64,000 nt of DNA from Methylocaldum marinum (GCF_003584645.1 NZ_AP017928.1:336981-400980), one strand, 5' to 3'; positions 36,482 to 45,922 are shown, counted from the stretch's first letter. Made by a program: numbers and translations. The notes: generated by a model not told the origin, from the sequence alone.

Positions 36482-38296
36482 ATGAAAGCGAAGGTCTACG
36501 CTCTGGCCTTGGGGTTGGTGCTCGTTCCGGGTATGGTTCACGCCTGGTGGAACGACGCTTGGTCGTCGCGCAAACCGATCGCGCTGGACGGCGGAGTCAC
36601 CGGCGCGGATGTCCAGGAGACCTTGGCCGAGTTTCCGGTGCTGGTCCGCCTGCATGCCGGCAATTTCGCCTATTTCCTGGACCTGGCCGAGAACGGCAGG
36701 GATATCCGCTTCATGGCGGACGACAAGACGCCTTTGAAACATCACGTCGAGAAGTTCGACGCGATCAACGAGATGGCCCTGGTCTGGGTCAAGGCGCCGC
36801 AGTTCCGCGGCGGGATCAGCACCGATTCGATCTGGATGTATTACGGCAACGCCGAAGCGCCGGATGGCGGCGACGCGAACGGGACCTACGACGTGCATCA
36901 GGCGCTGGTGTTGCATTTCGACGAGACGGACCCGATGCCAAAGGACGCCACCGCCTACGGCAACCATGCGGCGGATTCCAAGGCCGCGGCGGAGCCTGCG
37001 GGCTGGATCGGCGCAGCGGCCAAATTCACCGGAGCGGGCGGCATTGCGATCAATGCCAATCCGGCTCTGCAACTTTCGCCCGATAAAGGCTGGACCTTTT
37101 CCGCCTGGCTGAAGATCGATCAGGCCCAGTCGAATGCTTACGTCTTGCACGCGGCGGAAGGCGAGAACGCGCTGGAGCTGTCGGTTCGGGACACCGGCCT
37201 GGTCGCGAAATATGCGAACAACGGCCAAGGGGTCGAGACGTCTCCCGCGCCGTTGCAACTCGGCAAGTGGCAGCACATCGCCGTGGTTCTGCGGACGGAC
37301 AAGCTGGAACTGTACCTGGACGGCAACAAGGCGGGCGAGTCGCCGGCTTCGGCGGGGCCGATGAATCCGATGGTGACCTTGGGCGCCGGCGCCGCAGGCG
37401 ATAGCCTCATCGGCTTTCTGGACGAGGTTCAGATTGCCAACACGGCGCGCAGCGCCGACTGGATCAAGCTCTTGGCGCGCAGCCAAAGCGCCGATTTCAA
37501 CGTTCTCGGTTTCGGCCAGGACGAATCCAAGCAAGGGGCGGGCGGTCCCAATTATTTCGTCATCATCCTGCAAAGTCTGACCGTCGACGGCTGGGTGGTG
37601 ATCGCCCTGTGCGGCGTCATGTTCGTGATCAGCGCCCTGGTGATGGTCACCAAGGGGCTGGCTATCTCCAGGGCCAATAAGGACAACCGCGCCTTCCTCG
37701 ACCAATATCGGAACATGGACGCTTCCGCCGATCCCGGAGCGCTGGATCAGGAAGAAACCGAGGAAGAAAAGGAACTGAGCGAATCGGAGTTCCTCGCCGC
37801 GGTGGTGGGCAAGCATGACCACTTTCAGAGTTCTCCCGTCTACCACGTCTATCATGCCGGGGTTCAGGAGCTCAAAAAGCGGTTCGGCACCTTGGCCAAC
37901 CAACCCTTGACCGACGAGGCGCTCAACGTGCTGCGGGCGCGGCTCGACGCGGCGGTGGTGCGCGAGGGGCAAAAGCTCAACCGCAATATGGTATTGCTCA
38001 CTATCGCCATCTCCGGCGGCCCGTTTCTGGGCCTGTTGGGCACCGTCCTCGGGGTGATGATCACCTTCGCCGTGATCGCCGCCACAGGCGACGTCAACAT
38101 CAACTCGATCGCGCCCGGTATCTCCGGCGCGCTGCTCGCCACCGTCGCGGGTCTCGCCGTCGCCATCCCGGCCCTGTTCGGCTACAACTACCTGCTCACC
38201 CAAATCAAGGACCTCACCGCGGAAATGCGGGTGTTCACCGACGAATTCCTGGCCCTGGTCTCCGAACGCCTGGCCGACCGCCACCGCGGAGGATAA
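36482..38296 (+). CDS. ExbB/TolQ/MotA-type proton channel with periplasmic DUF2341 and LamG domains
   Basis: A 604-residue protein. From ATG 36482 it has a signal peptide (MKAKVYALALGLVLVPGMVHA), then DUF2341 (WWNDAWSSRKPIALD..., about 22-125), a concanavalin-like LamG/jellyroll domain (WTFSAWLKID, WQHIAVVLR, FLDEVQIANTARS; about 150-335), a transmembrane helix (WVVIALCGVMFVISALVMV, near 375), a cytoplasmic acidic segment and the MotA/TolQ/ExbB domain with two helices (ISGGPFLGLLGTVLGVMITF; GISGALLATVAGLAVAIPAL). ExbB uses the proton gradient to drive TonB. The lectin-like periplasmic part is absent from ordinary ExbB and suggests binding of a glycan or protein. exbD begins four bases after the stop and tonB follows, so it is a complete Ton energy module. 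Confidence 0.92.
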   Translation: MKAKVYALALGLVLVPGMVHAWWNDAWSSRKPIALDGGVTGADVQETLAEFPVLVRLHAGNFAYFLDLAENGRDIRFMADDKTPLKHHVEKFDAINEMALVWVKAPQFRGGISTDSIWMYYGNAEAPDGGDANGTYDVHQALVLHFDETDPMPKDATAYGNHAADSKAAAEPAGWIGAAAKFTGAGGIAINANPALQLSPDKGWTFSAWLKIDQAQSNAYVLHAAEGENALELSVRDTGLVAKYANNGQGVETSPAPLQLGKWQHIAVVLRTDKLELYLDGNKAGESPASAGPMNPMVTLGAGAAGDSLIGFLDEVQIANTARSADWIKLLARSQSADFNVLGFGQDESKQGAGGPNYFVIILQSLTVDGWVVIALCGVMFVISALVMVTKGLAISRANKDNRAFLDQYRNMDASADPGALDQEETEEEKELSESEFLAAVVGKHDHFQSSPVYHVYHAGVQELKKRFGTLANQPLTDEALNVLRARLDAAVVREGQKLNRNMVLLTIAISGGPFLGLLGTVLGVMITFAVIAATGDVNINSIAPGISGALLATVAGLAVAIPALFGYNYLLTQIKDLTAEMRVFTDEFLALVSERLADRHRGG

Positions 38297-38299
38297 GCC

Positions 38300-38704
38300 A
38301 TGAAAGTCGAATCCGAAGAGAAGGTCTACGACGACATCAACATCACGCCCATGCTGGACGTGGCCTACGTGCTGCTGCTGATCTTCATCATCATGACCAC
38401 CGCCACGGTGCAGGGCATCACCGTCAACCTGCCCAAGGCCAGCGCCACGCCTGCCCTGTCCAAGCCGAAAACCAAGGCGATCTCGATCACCCAGGACGGC
38501 ACCATTTATCTCGACACCTACCCGGTGAGCCTGCAGGAGCTGGAAACCCGGCTGGCGCAGTACAAGGCAGCGACGCCGGACCTGCCGGTAGTGCTCAAGG
38601 CCGACGCCACCATCCAGTACGAGAAAGTCATCGACGTGCTGGACGTCGTGACGCGGTTGCAGATCAGCCAGCTCGGCCTGGTGACGCAGAAGCTGGTGAA
38701 GTAA
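38300..38704 (+). CDS. exbD: ExbD-family biopolymer transport protein
   Basis: A protein of 134 residues. It has a short cytoplasmic N-terminus, one transmembrane helix with the essential aspartate in NITPMLDVAYVLLLIFIIMT, and a periplasmic domain with ISITQDGTIYLD and VVLKADATIQYEKVIDVLD. ExbD forms the proton path with ExbB. It follows the ExbB-like gene by three bases and precedes tonB by 21 bases, so the three are almost certainly co-transcribed. Confidence 0.95.
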   Translation: MKVESEEKVYDDINITPMLDVAYVLLLIFIIMTTATVQGITVNLPKASATPALSKPKTKAISITQDGTIYLDTYPVSLQELETRLAQYKAATPDLPVVLKADATIQYEKVIDVLDVVTRLQISQLGLVTQKLVK

Positions 38705-38725
38705 GCCTTCTCTTCGTCGCCCGCC

Positions 38726-39388
38726 ATGAGCAAGAAGACCTGGCTTCGCTATCTGCCGCTCGGGATCGGCGGGGTTCTGATCGTCCTGATCGCGGTGGCG
38801 GTTTTTTTTCTGAAGGACCTTTTCGATAAGCCGGTGCAGACCAAGAAACAGGTCCAGCAGATCACCGTGATCCAACCGCCCCCGCCACCTCCGCCGCCCC
38901 CGCCCGAGGAAAAGCCGCCGGAGCCGGAGATCAAGGAGGAGAAGATCGAAGAACCGGAGCCGGAGCCCGAGCCGGAACCCGAGCAGCAAGCGGACGAGCC
39001 GCCGCCGGGCGAGGATTTGGGCGTCGATGCGGACGGCGCGGCGGGTTCCGACGCCTTCGGACTGGTCGGCAAGAAAGGCGGAAGGGGGCTCATCGGCGGG
39101 GGCGGCGGCAACGCCATCATCTGGTACGGCCAGCAATTGCAGCGCCAGATTGCGGACGAGTTGCGGGAGAAGCTGAGCCAGAGCAAGGCACGGGACAAAA
39201 AGATTTCGGTGATCGCGAAAATCTGGATCAGTGCCGACGGAAGGGTTTCCCGAGCCGAACTGGGCACTTCCAGCGGCAACGACGATGTGGACGAAGCCTT
39301 GCGTTCGGCCTTGGAGACGCTCCGCTCGAAGCTCAAGCCTCCGCCGGAGAACATGCCTCAGCCGGTAAAGATCCGCATACGCTCCTAA
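38726..39388 (+). CDS. tonB: TonB-family energy transducer
   Basis: A 220-residue protein with an N-terminal anchor helix (YLPLGIGGVLIVLIAVAVFFL), a run of ten prolines followed by Glu-Pro repeats (about 52-95) that spans the periplasm, a Gly-rich hinge and a C-terminal TonB domain (AKIWISADGRVSRAELGTSS, DEALRSALETLR). TonB transmits the proton-driven motion of ExbBD to an outer-membrane protein carrying a TonB box. No classical TonB-dependent receptor is encoded in this window, so the client is unknown; the neighbouring adhesin and porin are candidates only by location. Confidence 0.93.
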   Translation: MSKKTWLRYLPLGIGGVLIVLIAVAVFFLKDLFDKPVQTKKQVQQITVIQPPPPPPPPPPEEKPPEPEIKEEKIEEPEPEPEPEPEQQADEPPPGEDLGVDADGAAGSDAFGLVGKKGGRGLIGGGGGNAIIWYGQQLQRQIADELREKLSQSKARDKKISVIAKIWISADGRVSRAELGTSSGNDDVDEALRSALETLRSKLKPPPENMPQPVKIRIRS

Positions 39389-39408
39389 TCCGGAGCTGAA
39401 AATGCTTT

Positions 39409-39485
39409 GTAGGATGGGCCAAGTGAAGCGGACCCATCTCGGTCGGGAACGATGGGCACGGCCTATCGGCCTTTGCCCATCCTAC
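39409..39485. repeat. GTAGGATGGGC inverted repeat between tonB and the porin gene
   Basis: GTAGGATGGGC at 39409 pairs with GCCCATCCTAC ending at 39485; the interior (GGACCCATC ... GATGGGCAC) can also fold. It belongs to the same broad class as the GTAGGGTGGG repeats elsewhere in the window. Confidence 0.7.
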
Positions 39486-39532
39486 ACAACCGACACTGAC
39501 ACTTTTAAGAACCGAACGACTTGGGGAATTTC

Positions 39533-41248
39533 ATGAAAGCAGACCGCAAGCTTCTCGCCGCACCTTTGGCCTTGATCCTGGCCTCCACCGCGGCGGCGGG
39601 AGAGAAGGAGGAACTGCTGAAGCTGAAGAACACCACGCTTAATTTGATCGATATTCTGGTACAGCAGGGAATCATCGACAAATCGAAGGCGGAGGAGATG
39701 ATCAAGCAGGCCGAGACCAAGGCGGAGGCCGAGGCTAGGGCGGAAGCCGCGAAAGAAGCGCGGGTCGCTGCAACACGGGGTGGTCCGGGCAAGGGCAAGC
39801 CGGGGCCGATACGCGTAACTTACGTTCCCGATTTCGTGAAGGACGAGATTCGTGCCGAGGTGAGCAAGGAACTGCGCGACGAAGTGGTAAAGGAAGTCAA
39901 GTCCCAGGCCAAGACGGAAAAATGGGGTGTGCCGGCGGCTCTGCCGGACTGGGTGAATCGGTTCAAGCTGTCGGGCGATTTCCGCGTGCGCTTCGAGAAT
40001 CAGCTATTTGCGGATGACAATCAGGAAGGCAGCTATCTCAATTGGCCTGTCATTAACGAGGAGGGCGGTATCACCGCCGCAGGTGAGTCCGCTTTCCTGA
40101 ATACCACGGTTGACCGCCAGCGCTATCGCATTCGCTTCCGCCTCGGGCTGGAAGCTCAAATCGCCGAACACTTCAAGGCAGGCGTTCGCCTCGCCACCAG
40201 CAACGACCGCAGCCCGATTTCCATCAATCAAACCCTGGGACAATACGGAAAACAGTATGAGGTGGCGCTGGATCGGGCGTTCCTGCAATACGACTACGTG
40301 GACGACAAGGGAAGGGACTGGTTCACCGTTTGGGCCGGACGTTTCGCCAATCCCTGGCTGTCCACGGACAATATGTTCGACCCGGACCTCAGTTTCGAAG
40401 GCTTCGCAGGCACGTTCCGCCTGCCTATCGGACCTAAGACGGCGCTCGCGGAGAACTACTTCAAGTCGGGGCCGCAATACCGCCAGATCAACATGGGGTC
40501 TTCGGTGCCCAATGCGGTCTTCCTGACATTGGGCGCATTCCCCCTCCAGGAAATCGAGCTGGAATCCCAGGACAAATGGCTGTGGGCGGCGCAGACCGGG
40601 CTGGATTGGCATTTCGGGTCGAGCACACGCATGAAGGCCGGTATCGCCTATTACGACTACAAGAATATCGTGGCGCTGCCTAATGCACTCGGCAGTCGCA
40701 GGAACGATTGGACGGCGCCGGCGTTTTTTACCAAGGGCAATAGCCTGGCTCGAATCAGCAACGATCCTAGTGATACGAACGTCAACACCCGACTCGTTGG
40801 CCTGGCGTCGGACTTCGATATCATCGATGCGATGCTCGCTCTGGATTACGGCGGATTCGGCGCCAATCACATCATGTTGACGGCCAACTTCTCGGAGAAT
40901 ATCGGATTCGACCGAAAGGAGATTCTTCGTCGTACCGGTTTGGACATCAAGCCGAAAACCACCGCCTTCCAGGTTCGCCTCGACGTGGGCCGGCCGGAAA
41001 TCCGTAAATTCGGCGACTGGAGCACTTTCTTCGCTTACAAGTATCTTGAGCGCGATTCGGTACTCGATGCGTTCACGGATTCCAATTTCCATTTGGCCGG
41101 CACCGATGCGAAAGGGTGGATGGCCGGCATGGTTTATGGCTTGGCGAAGAATACCTGGGCGAATATCCGCTGGCTTAGCGCCGACGAAATCGACGGTCCT
41201 CCGTTAGGGATCGACGTGCTGCTGGTCGACTTGAACGCCCGGTTCTGA
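39533..41248 (+). CDS. putative outer-membrane porin (Porin_5-like) with N-terminal coiled coil
   Basis: A protein of 571 residues from ATG 39533 (GGGG upstream) with signal peptide MKADRKLLAAPLALILASTAAA. A charged, Ala/Glu/Lys-rich coiled coil follows (about 25-75, KSKAEEMIKQAETKAEAEAR), probably a periplasmic stalk or peptidoglycan-facing segment, then a beta-barrel from WVNRFKLSGDFRVRFENQLF to the C-terminal DVLLVDLNARF. Strands such as YRIRFRLGLEAQIAEHFKAGVR and FTVWAGRFANPW match the 'putative porin' family often found beside exported adhesins and Ton genes. Substrate unknown. It is fifth in the plus-strand locus. Confidence 0.85.
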   Translation: MKADRKLLAAPLALILASTAAAGEKEELLKLKNTTLNLIDILVQQGIIDKSKAEEMIKQAETKAEAEARAEAAKEARVAATRGGPGKGKPGPIRVTYVPDFVKDEIRAEVSKELRDEVVKEVKSQAKTEKWGVPAALPDWVNRFKLSGDFRVRFENQLFADDNQEGSYLNWPVINEEGGITAAGESAFLNTTVDRQRYRIRFRLGLEAQIAEHFKAGVRLATSNDRSPISINQTLGQYGKQYEVALDRAFLQYDYVDDKGRDWFTVWAGRFANPWLSTDNMFDPDLSFEGFAGTFRLPIGPKTALAENYFKSGPQYRQINMGSSVPNAVFLTLGAFPLQEIELESQDKWLWAAQTGLDWHFGSSTRMKAGIAYYDYKNIVALPNALGSRRNDWTAPAFFTKGNSLARISNDPSDTNVNTRLVGLASDFDIIDAMLALDYGGFGANHIMLTANFSENIGFDRKEILRRTGLDIKPKTTAFQVRLDVGRPEIRKFGDWSTFFAYKYLERDSVLDAFTDSNFHLAGTDAKGWMAGMVYGLAKNTWANIRWLSADEIDGPPLGIDVLLVDLNARF

Positions 41249-41264
41249 TGCATCGAGGTCGAGT

Positions 41265-42011
41265 ATGTGTCCATTCGGTCTGAATTCGTCGTTCTCGGGG
41301 CTGCGGACCCGATCGGCGGTTTTTTTTCTGTCGCTATGCTGTGCTTCCGTATTCGGTTCTTCCCTAGCGCACGCTCAGGCCCCCAGGCAAGACGCCGCCG
41401 CTCAAGCCTTGCGCAAGGCGCAGGGCATGCTGCGTCAGTTGAGCCAGGAGAAGGCGGCTCTGGAAACGGAAAGGAGCGCTCTGCTGGAGCATGTCAAGAA
41501 ATTGGAGGAACAGGTCCGGCGGCTGGAAGGGTTTGAAAACCTGGTTCAGCAGCAGAAGCGCAGTCTGGATAATCTCCGGGCGGGTAATGAATCGCTTCAG
41601 GGACGCATTCATCAGGACTCCGAACGCATACACGGCCTCAACGAGCGTCTGCGCGCCGCGATTGGCGAATTGAAAAAGTACCGGCAGGACAACGAGCTGC
41701 TGGTCAGTGCGGTAGCCGAGCGGTCCCGTTGGATAAAGGAGTGCACGGAGAAAAACGAAGGTTTATACCGGGCTAATCGCGAATTGCTCACGAAGTACCG
41801 GGGCAAGGGGTTTTGGGAGGCGCTTACCGAAGGTGAGCCTTTCACCCAGATCAGCTCGGTACGGGCCGAGAACGAGGCCCAGGCATTTCAGTTTAAGCTC
41901 GAGGACTTGCAGGTCACGCCTTGGCAGGAGGCCGGCGAAAATGCTTCGGAACCGAGCCCGGCCGGAGGTAGCTATGAGGTCGATCCGGATGAGGAGGAAG
42001 ACGAGCAATGA
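41265..42011 (+). CDS. secreted coiled-coil protein of unknown function
   Basis: A 248-residue protein starting 16 bases after the porin gene. A signal sequence (SAVFFLSLCCASVFGSSLAHA) is followed by a long heptad coiled coil (about 45-175, for example ALLEHVKKLEEQVRRLEGFE) and an acidic, Glu/Asp-rich end (EVDPDEEEDEQ). No enzyme motif is seen. From its position after TpsB-TpsA-ExbB-ExbD-TonB-porin it may be a periplasmic scaffold or accessory factor of the same system; this is inference from location only. It is the last gene before EPS copy B, whose left edge begins 11 bases after the stop. Confidence 0.8.
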   Translation: MCPFGLNSSFSGLRTRSAVFFLSLCCASVFGSSLAHAQAPRQDAAAQALRKAQGMLRQLSQEKAALETERSALLEHVKKLEEQVRRLEGFENLVQQQKRSLDNLRAGNESLQGRIHQDSERIHGLNERLRAAIGELKKYRQDNELLVSAVAERSRWIKECTEKNEGLYRANRELLTKYRGKGFWEALTEGEPFTQISSVRAENEAQAFQFKLEDLQVTPWQEAGENASEPSPAGGSYEVDPDEEEDEQ

Positions 42012-42124
42012 ACGGAACCCTGCGACCTACAGTGGCCGGGTCGGCAATCCCTTGCCGACGGCCCCATCGGCGAGCGGGTTCCGGTACGGGCGGTGTGAAA
42101 ATGCCCTGGCGTCCAAGGGTTCGG

Positions 42125-42877
42125 TCAGGGTTCGGGGAGGGGTTCGGCCTTGTTGAGGAGGGTGCCGAGGATGGGTGTGGTGCTCAACTGGGTGAGGGCG
42201 TCGGTGAGCTGGGTCTGGGTGGTGCGGCCGGCCTCGATCACGAGGAGGGCGGCATCGACGTGAGGGGCGAAGGCGAGGGCGTCGGCGGTGGTCAGGTGGG
42301 GGAGGTCGAACACCACGATGCGGCTGGGATAGCGGTGCTTCAACTCGTCCACCAGGCGCGCCATCTTGGGGGAGGCGAGGAGTTCGGCGGAGTCGGGGAG
42401 GGGGCGGCTGCCGGGGAGGATGACGAAGCGGCCGATGCCCTTGGGATTGATGAGGAGGCGCTCGATGGGCACGTCGTCGAGGAGGTAATCGGCGAGGCCG
42501 TAGCGGGGGGTGAAGCCGAACGCGGTATGGACGGCGGGACGGCGGAGATTGGCATCGACCAGGAGGACGGTCTGGCTGACGTCGAGGGCGAGGCTGAGGG
42601 CGAGGTTGATGGCGGCGACGGTCTTGCCGGCTTGGGGGTTGGGGCTGGTGACGGCGAGGGCGTTCCAGCCGTGTTCGCGGAGGATCTGGAGGACCTTGGT
42701 GCGGAGCACCTTGTAGGCGTCGAGGTAGGGGCCCGGCTCGTAGCCGGCGATCAGGCGGTGGCGGCGCAGGACCTCGCGGCTGACCTCGAGCGAGCGGGTG
42801 GTGGTGTACTCGATCCGCGCGGCGGGCTGCAGGGAGGCGGTGCGGGTTTTGTCGAGAACGGGGACGGTCGATTCCAT
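42125..42877 (-). CDS. EPS tyrosine-kinase-like P-loop ATPase, copy B
   Basis: A 250-residue near-identical copy of the protein at 9813-10565. P-loop, Walker A' and Walker B motifs are unchanged. The only residue difference I see is Y instead of F in PYLDA[Y/F]KVLRT, next to the motif that in BY-kinases is usually E-A-[FY]-R-T-L-R-T. It also lacks a C-terminal tyrosine cluster. It is the last gene of EPS operon B. Confidence 0.88.
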   Translation of the reverse strand: MESTVPVLDKTRTASLQPAARIEYTTTRSLEVSREVLRRHRLIAGYEPGPYLDAYKVLRTKVLQILREHGWNALAVTSPNPQAGKTVAAINLALSLALDVSQTVLLVDANLRRPAVHTAFGFTPRYGLADYLLDDVPIERLLINPKGIGRFVILPGSRPLPDSAELLASPKMARLVDELKHRYPSRIVVFDLPHLTTADALAFAPHVDAALLVIEAGRTTQTQLTDALTQLSTTPILGTLLNKAEPLPEP

Positions 42878-42906
42878 AAGAGGCACTCCGGGTCGAAGAT
42901 GAGGGG

Positions 42907-44658
42907 TTAGCCGAGCAGGGTGTCGAATTTGCGGAGACTGCGGAACCAGAGCACGTCGAGCGGGCTCCAGAACCAATGGACCAGGCCCAGCACGAGGAGC
43001 AGGGCGCCGAGGCCGAGGCCGGCGAGGAGCCAGCGCTGGCGGGTCTGGTCGACGGCCAGGTCATCGGTCACGAGATAGGGGATGACCGCGAGCGGGGCGA
43101 CGCCCGCGAGGGCGGCGACGTTGCGGGGGGTGCGCACGGTGTGATCGAGGGTGGTGCGCAGGACGATATAGCCGACGGCGGCGGCGAGGCCGAGGATCAG
43201 GCCGAGGACGGCGATGGCCGGGCGGTGGGGCTTGATCGGTTTTTCCGGGAGCAGGGGCGGCTCGATGATGGAAAAGCGCTCGCCCTTGCTCTTGCGCTCC
43301 AGCTGTTCGCCGATCTGGGCTTCCATCTGCTTGGCGCGGAGCTCGCGGTAGCGGTTGGCGGCATTGTCGTAATCGCGCATGAGGGCCAGATACTGGCGTT
43401 CGGTATCGGGGGTGCGCTGCAGGCGATCCTGGTAATCGGCCAGCTTGGTCTGAAGCTCGATGCGGCGTTTGCGGAGCGCCTCGAGCTCCTGAAGGGTGCC
43501 GGCTTTTTGGGCGGACAGGTTGAGATAGGCCGGATTGTCGGGCTGGCGGGCGGCGACCGCGCGGGCGGTGGTCTCGGGCGCCGCCGCGGCGAGGGACTCC
43601 TCGTAGGCGGTGATCTTCGAGGTCAGGGCGATCACATCGGGATGATCGGGGGCATGGGTGTCCTCGAGCACGGCCAGTTCGCCGCGCAGATGGGCGAGGG
43701 TCTTGACCGTGTCGAGGGAATTGTCGATAGGCCCGAGTTCGCGCAGCAGGGCCTCGAGCTCGCGGCGCGCCTTGACCACGTCCGGGTGCTTGTCGGAATA
43801 GCGGCTGGTGAGGGCGACCAGTTCGGTCTCGAGGTGCTTCAGGCGGTCCTGCTTGCTGAGGATGCGCTGGCCGGTATCCGAGATGATCGGGGTATCGGGC
43901 GAGATCTGGGCGAGCTCCGCGTCCAGATAGATGGCGCGCTCCTGGAGCGTGCGCAGCTGCACGTCGAGCGCCTGGAGCTCGTGCTCGGTCTGTTGCAGGA
44001 ACTGCAGATTGAGCGCCTTCTGCTCGGGCAGGGCGTACATGTGGGCCTCCTTGAACTGGGCCAACTTCTGCTCGAGTTCGCCGACATAGGCGCCGATCTG
44101 CTCGACCTCCTCGGTGAGGAAATCGGAGGCTTCGGCGGTTTTCTGGGTGCGGGTCTTGAGGTTCTCCTCGAGGTAGAGCGAGGTGATCTCGTTGGCGACG
44201 CGCTGGGCGGTGTCGGGGCGAGGGGCGTCGTAGGACAGGCTGAAGGCGATGGTGGCCTTGGTCGGCCGTCCGGAGCGGGGATCGATGACCTCGGCGCTGA
44301 TCGGCTGGAAGGCGATGTCCTCGCGCATCCGCTCGATGATCTCGTCGGTGGTCCGGGTGAGACGCGCCTTGGCATAGAGATCGAACTTCTCGACGATGGC
44401 GAGGAGATGGGAGCGGGTCATCACGCGCTGGCTGATCATCTGCAGGCGCTCGGCGGCATAGCTGGTGATGGTGGAGCGGACCAGGTCGGCCGGGATCTCC
44501 TGCTCCTCGATCAGGATCGTCGCGGCGGAGCGGTAGGTCGGGGGCAGCAGCAGCGCGGCCAGGAGGCTGAGCGTGAAGAGGCCGGCCGAGATCGCGGCGA
44601 AGGCGGTCTTGTGGCGGCGGAAGGTGGCGAGATAGTCGCTGAGGGCTTTTTCTTCCAT
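42907..44658 (-). CDS. EPS chain-length determinant (Wzz/GumC, XrtA-type), copy B
   Basis: A 583-residue copy of the protein at 10595-12346. Differences seen: LAQISPDTP (A in copy A), and AAVGYIVLRTTLDHT (AAIGYIVLRTILDHT in copy A). All fall outside or at the edge of the Wzz domain and look neutral. Topology is as for copy A: N-terminal helix, periplasmic coiled coil, P-rich segment and a C-terminal helix pair. Confidence 0.93.
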   Translation of the reverse strand: MEEKALSDYLATFRRHKTAFAAISAGLFTLSLLAALLLPPTYRSAATILIEEQEIPADLVRSTITSYAAERLQMISQRVMTRSHLLAIVEKFDLYAKARLTRTTDEIIERMREDIAFQPISAEVIDPRSGRPTKATIAFSLSYDAPRPDTAQRVANEITSLYLEENLKTRTQKTAEASDFLTEEVEQIGAYVGELEQKLAQFKEAHMYALPEQKALNLQFLQQTEHELQALDVQLRTLQERAIYLDAELAQISPDTPIISDTGQRILSKQDRLKHLETELVALTSRYSDKHPDVVKARRELEALLRELGPIDNSLDTVKTLAHLRGELAVLEDTHAPDHPDVIALTSKITAYEESLAAAAPETTARAVAARQPDNPAYLNLSAQKAGTLQELEALRKRRIELQTKLADYQDRLQRTPDTERQYLALMRDYDNAANRYRELRAKQMEAQIGEQLERKSKGERFSIIEPPLLPEKPIKPHRPAIAVLGLILGLAAAVGYIVLRTTLDHTVRTPRNVAALAGVAPLAVIPYLVTDDLAVDQTRQRWLLAGLGLGALLLVLGLVHWFWSPLDVLWFRSLRKFDTLLG

Positions 44659-44674
44659 TGATGGGTACTCAATC

Positions 44675-45922
44675 TCAAAACTGAAAGGGATCGAAATCGT
44701 ACTTGAGCCGGAGAAACACGGCATGGTCGTCCTGGCGGCCGGAAAAGGCGCCATCGCGGTCGCCGAGATCGCGGAGGGCGTACTGGTAGGTGCCGCTGAG
44801 GCGCCAGTGCTCGGTCAGGGCGTAGGTGAGCTCGGCGCCGAGCCGGTAAGACACCTGGCTGAGGATTTCGCCGTTGAACAAGGGGAACGCCTGATCGGTG
44901 TAGGACAGGGTCAGGGAGGTGTTGAGGCGCTCGGAGAAGCGGTGGCGGCCGGTGAGCACGACCCGGTCCGACTCGAACAGGGTGCCGTTGATTGACGGGC
45001 TGATCTGATGGGAATAATCCAGCTGCCATTCGGACGACTCGAAGCGCTGGCGCGCGGTGGCGGTGACCAGGGGGCCGAACTGGGCGTCCTTCAGGGTGAC
45101 GTCCTCCGGAATCAGCACCCGGACGGGGATGGGGCCGATGAAGACGAGCGCCTGCCGAAAGGTCCGCAGCTCGGTTTCCGAGAAACTGTACTGGCCGCCG
45201 CCGGAGACGCCGATGTCGAGGGTCTCGGTGACGGCGTACCGGAAGCCGGCCATGGCATTGACGTAATCGATGGCGCGCTGGTCGGCGCGGTAGGCGGTAT
45301 ACGCCAGCGTGCCGTTGAGCCCCAGGCGTTCGGTGAGCTGATGCTCGAAGCCGGCGGACGCGGTGTGCGAACGCGAATCGACATAGCTGAACTGGGTGCG
45401 GGCGTCGTAGTCGGCGGCATGATAGCTATAGCCGAGGGTGAAGCGGGTGCGCTCGCTCCAGGCATAGGTCCAGGCGGGGGCGAACGAGGTCAGGCTGCGC
45501 TGGACCCGGGTCAGCACGATGCCCACCAGTTCATCGGACTGCGAGGCCAGCAGGGCATCGTCGGTATAGTTTGCGGTGAGCGCCCAGCGCGAGCGCTCGG
45601 TGGCGTAATGGGCGTCGAGGTCGAGAAACTGGTTCTGGGCATCGATATGTTCGATCGGTGCATAAAACTGATTCTGCAGGCGGGCGCGGCCCTGCACCTG
45701 CCAATGGGCCTCGCGGGCGATCAGCCGGGTCGTGAAGCCGAGATCGGTGCCCCAGACCGCGCGGGGCCCGAGCTGGCGTGGCAGGAGCCGGATATTGGAA
45801 TGGAACTCCTGGCTCAGGCCGGCCTGGGTTTCGAGGTGCCAGTCCACGGCCAGGGCGGCCCTGGCGAACGCCAAACCGAGGCCGAAGCCGAGGCCGGCCA
45901 GCCGTTTGCATCGAACCGCCAT
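44675..45922 (-). CDS. EPS-associated outer-membrane beta-barrel protein, copy B
   Basis: A 415-residue copy of the protein at 12363-13610, with one residue change seen (T for A in RAVWGTDLGF). It has the same signal peptide and the same C-terminal FQF. Silent substitutions cluster near its 5' end (around 45650-45785), the densest variation in the whole duplicated block. Confidence 0.85.
   Translation of the reverse strand: MAVRCKRLAGLGFGLGLAFARAALAVDWHLETQAGLSQEFHSNIRLLPRQLGPRAVWGTDLGFTTRLIAREAHWQVQGRARLQNQFYAPIEHIDAQNQFLDLDAHYATERSRWALTANYTDDALLASQSDELVGIVLTRVQRSLTSFAPAWTYAWSERTRFTLGYSYHAADYDARTQFSYVDSRSHTASAGFEHQLTERLGLNGTLAYTAYRADQRAIDYVNAMAGFRYAVTETLDIGVSGGGQYSFSETELRTFRQALVFIGPIPVRVLIPEDVTLKDAQFGPLVTATARQRFESSEWQLDYSHQISPSINGTLFESDRVVLTGRHRFSERLNTSLTLSYTDQAFPLFNGEILSQVSYRLGAELTYALTEHWRLSGTYQYALRDLGDRDGAFSGRQDDHAVFLRLKYDFDPFQF

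Noticed and set aside
36149..39136. 995-codon minus-strand frame opposite ExbB/ExbD/TonB
   Set aside because: It spans three recognisable plus-strand genes and its low-complexity composition mirrors their codons.
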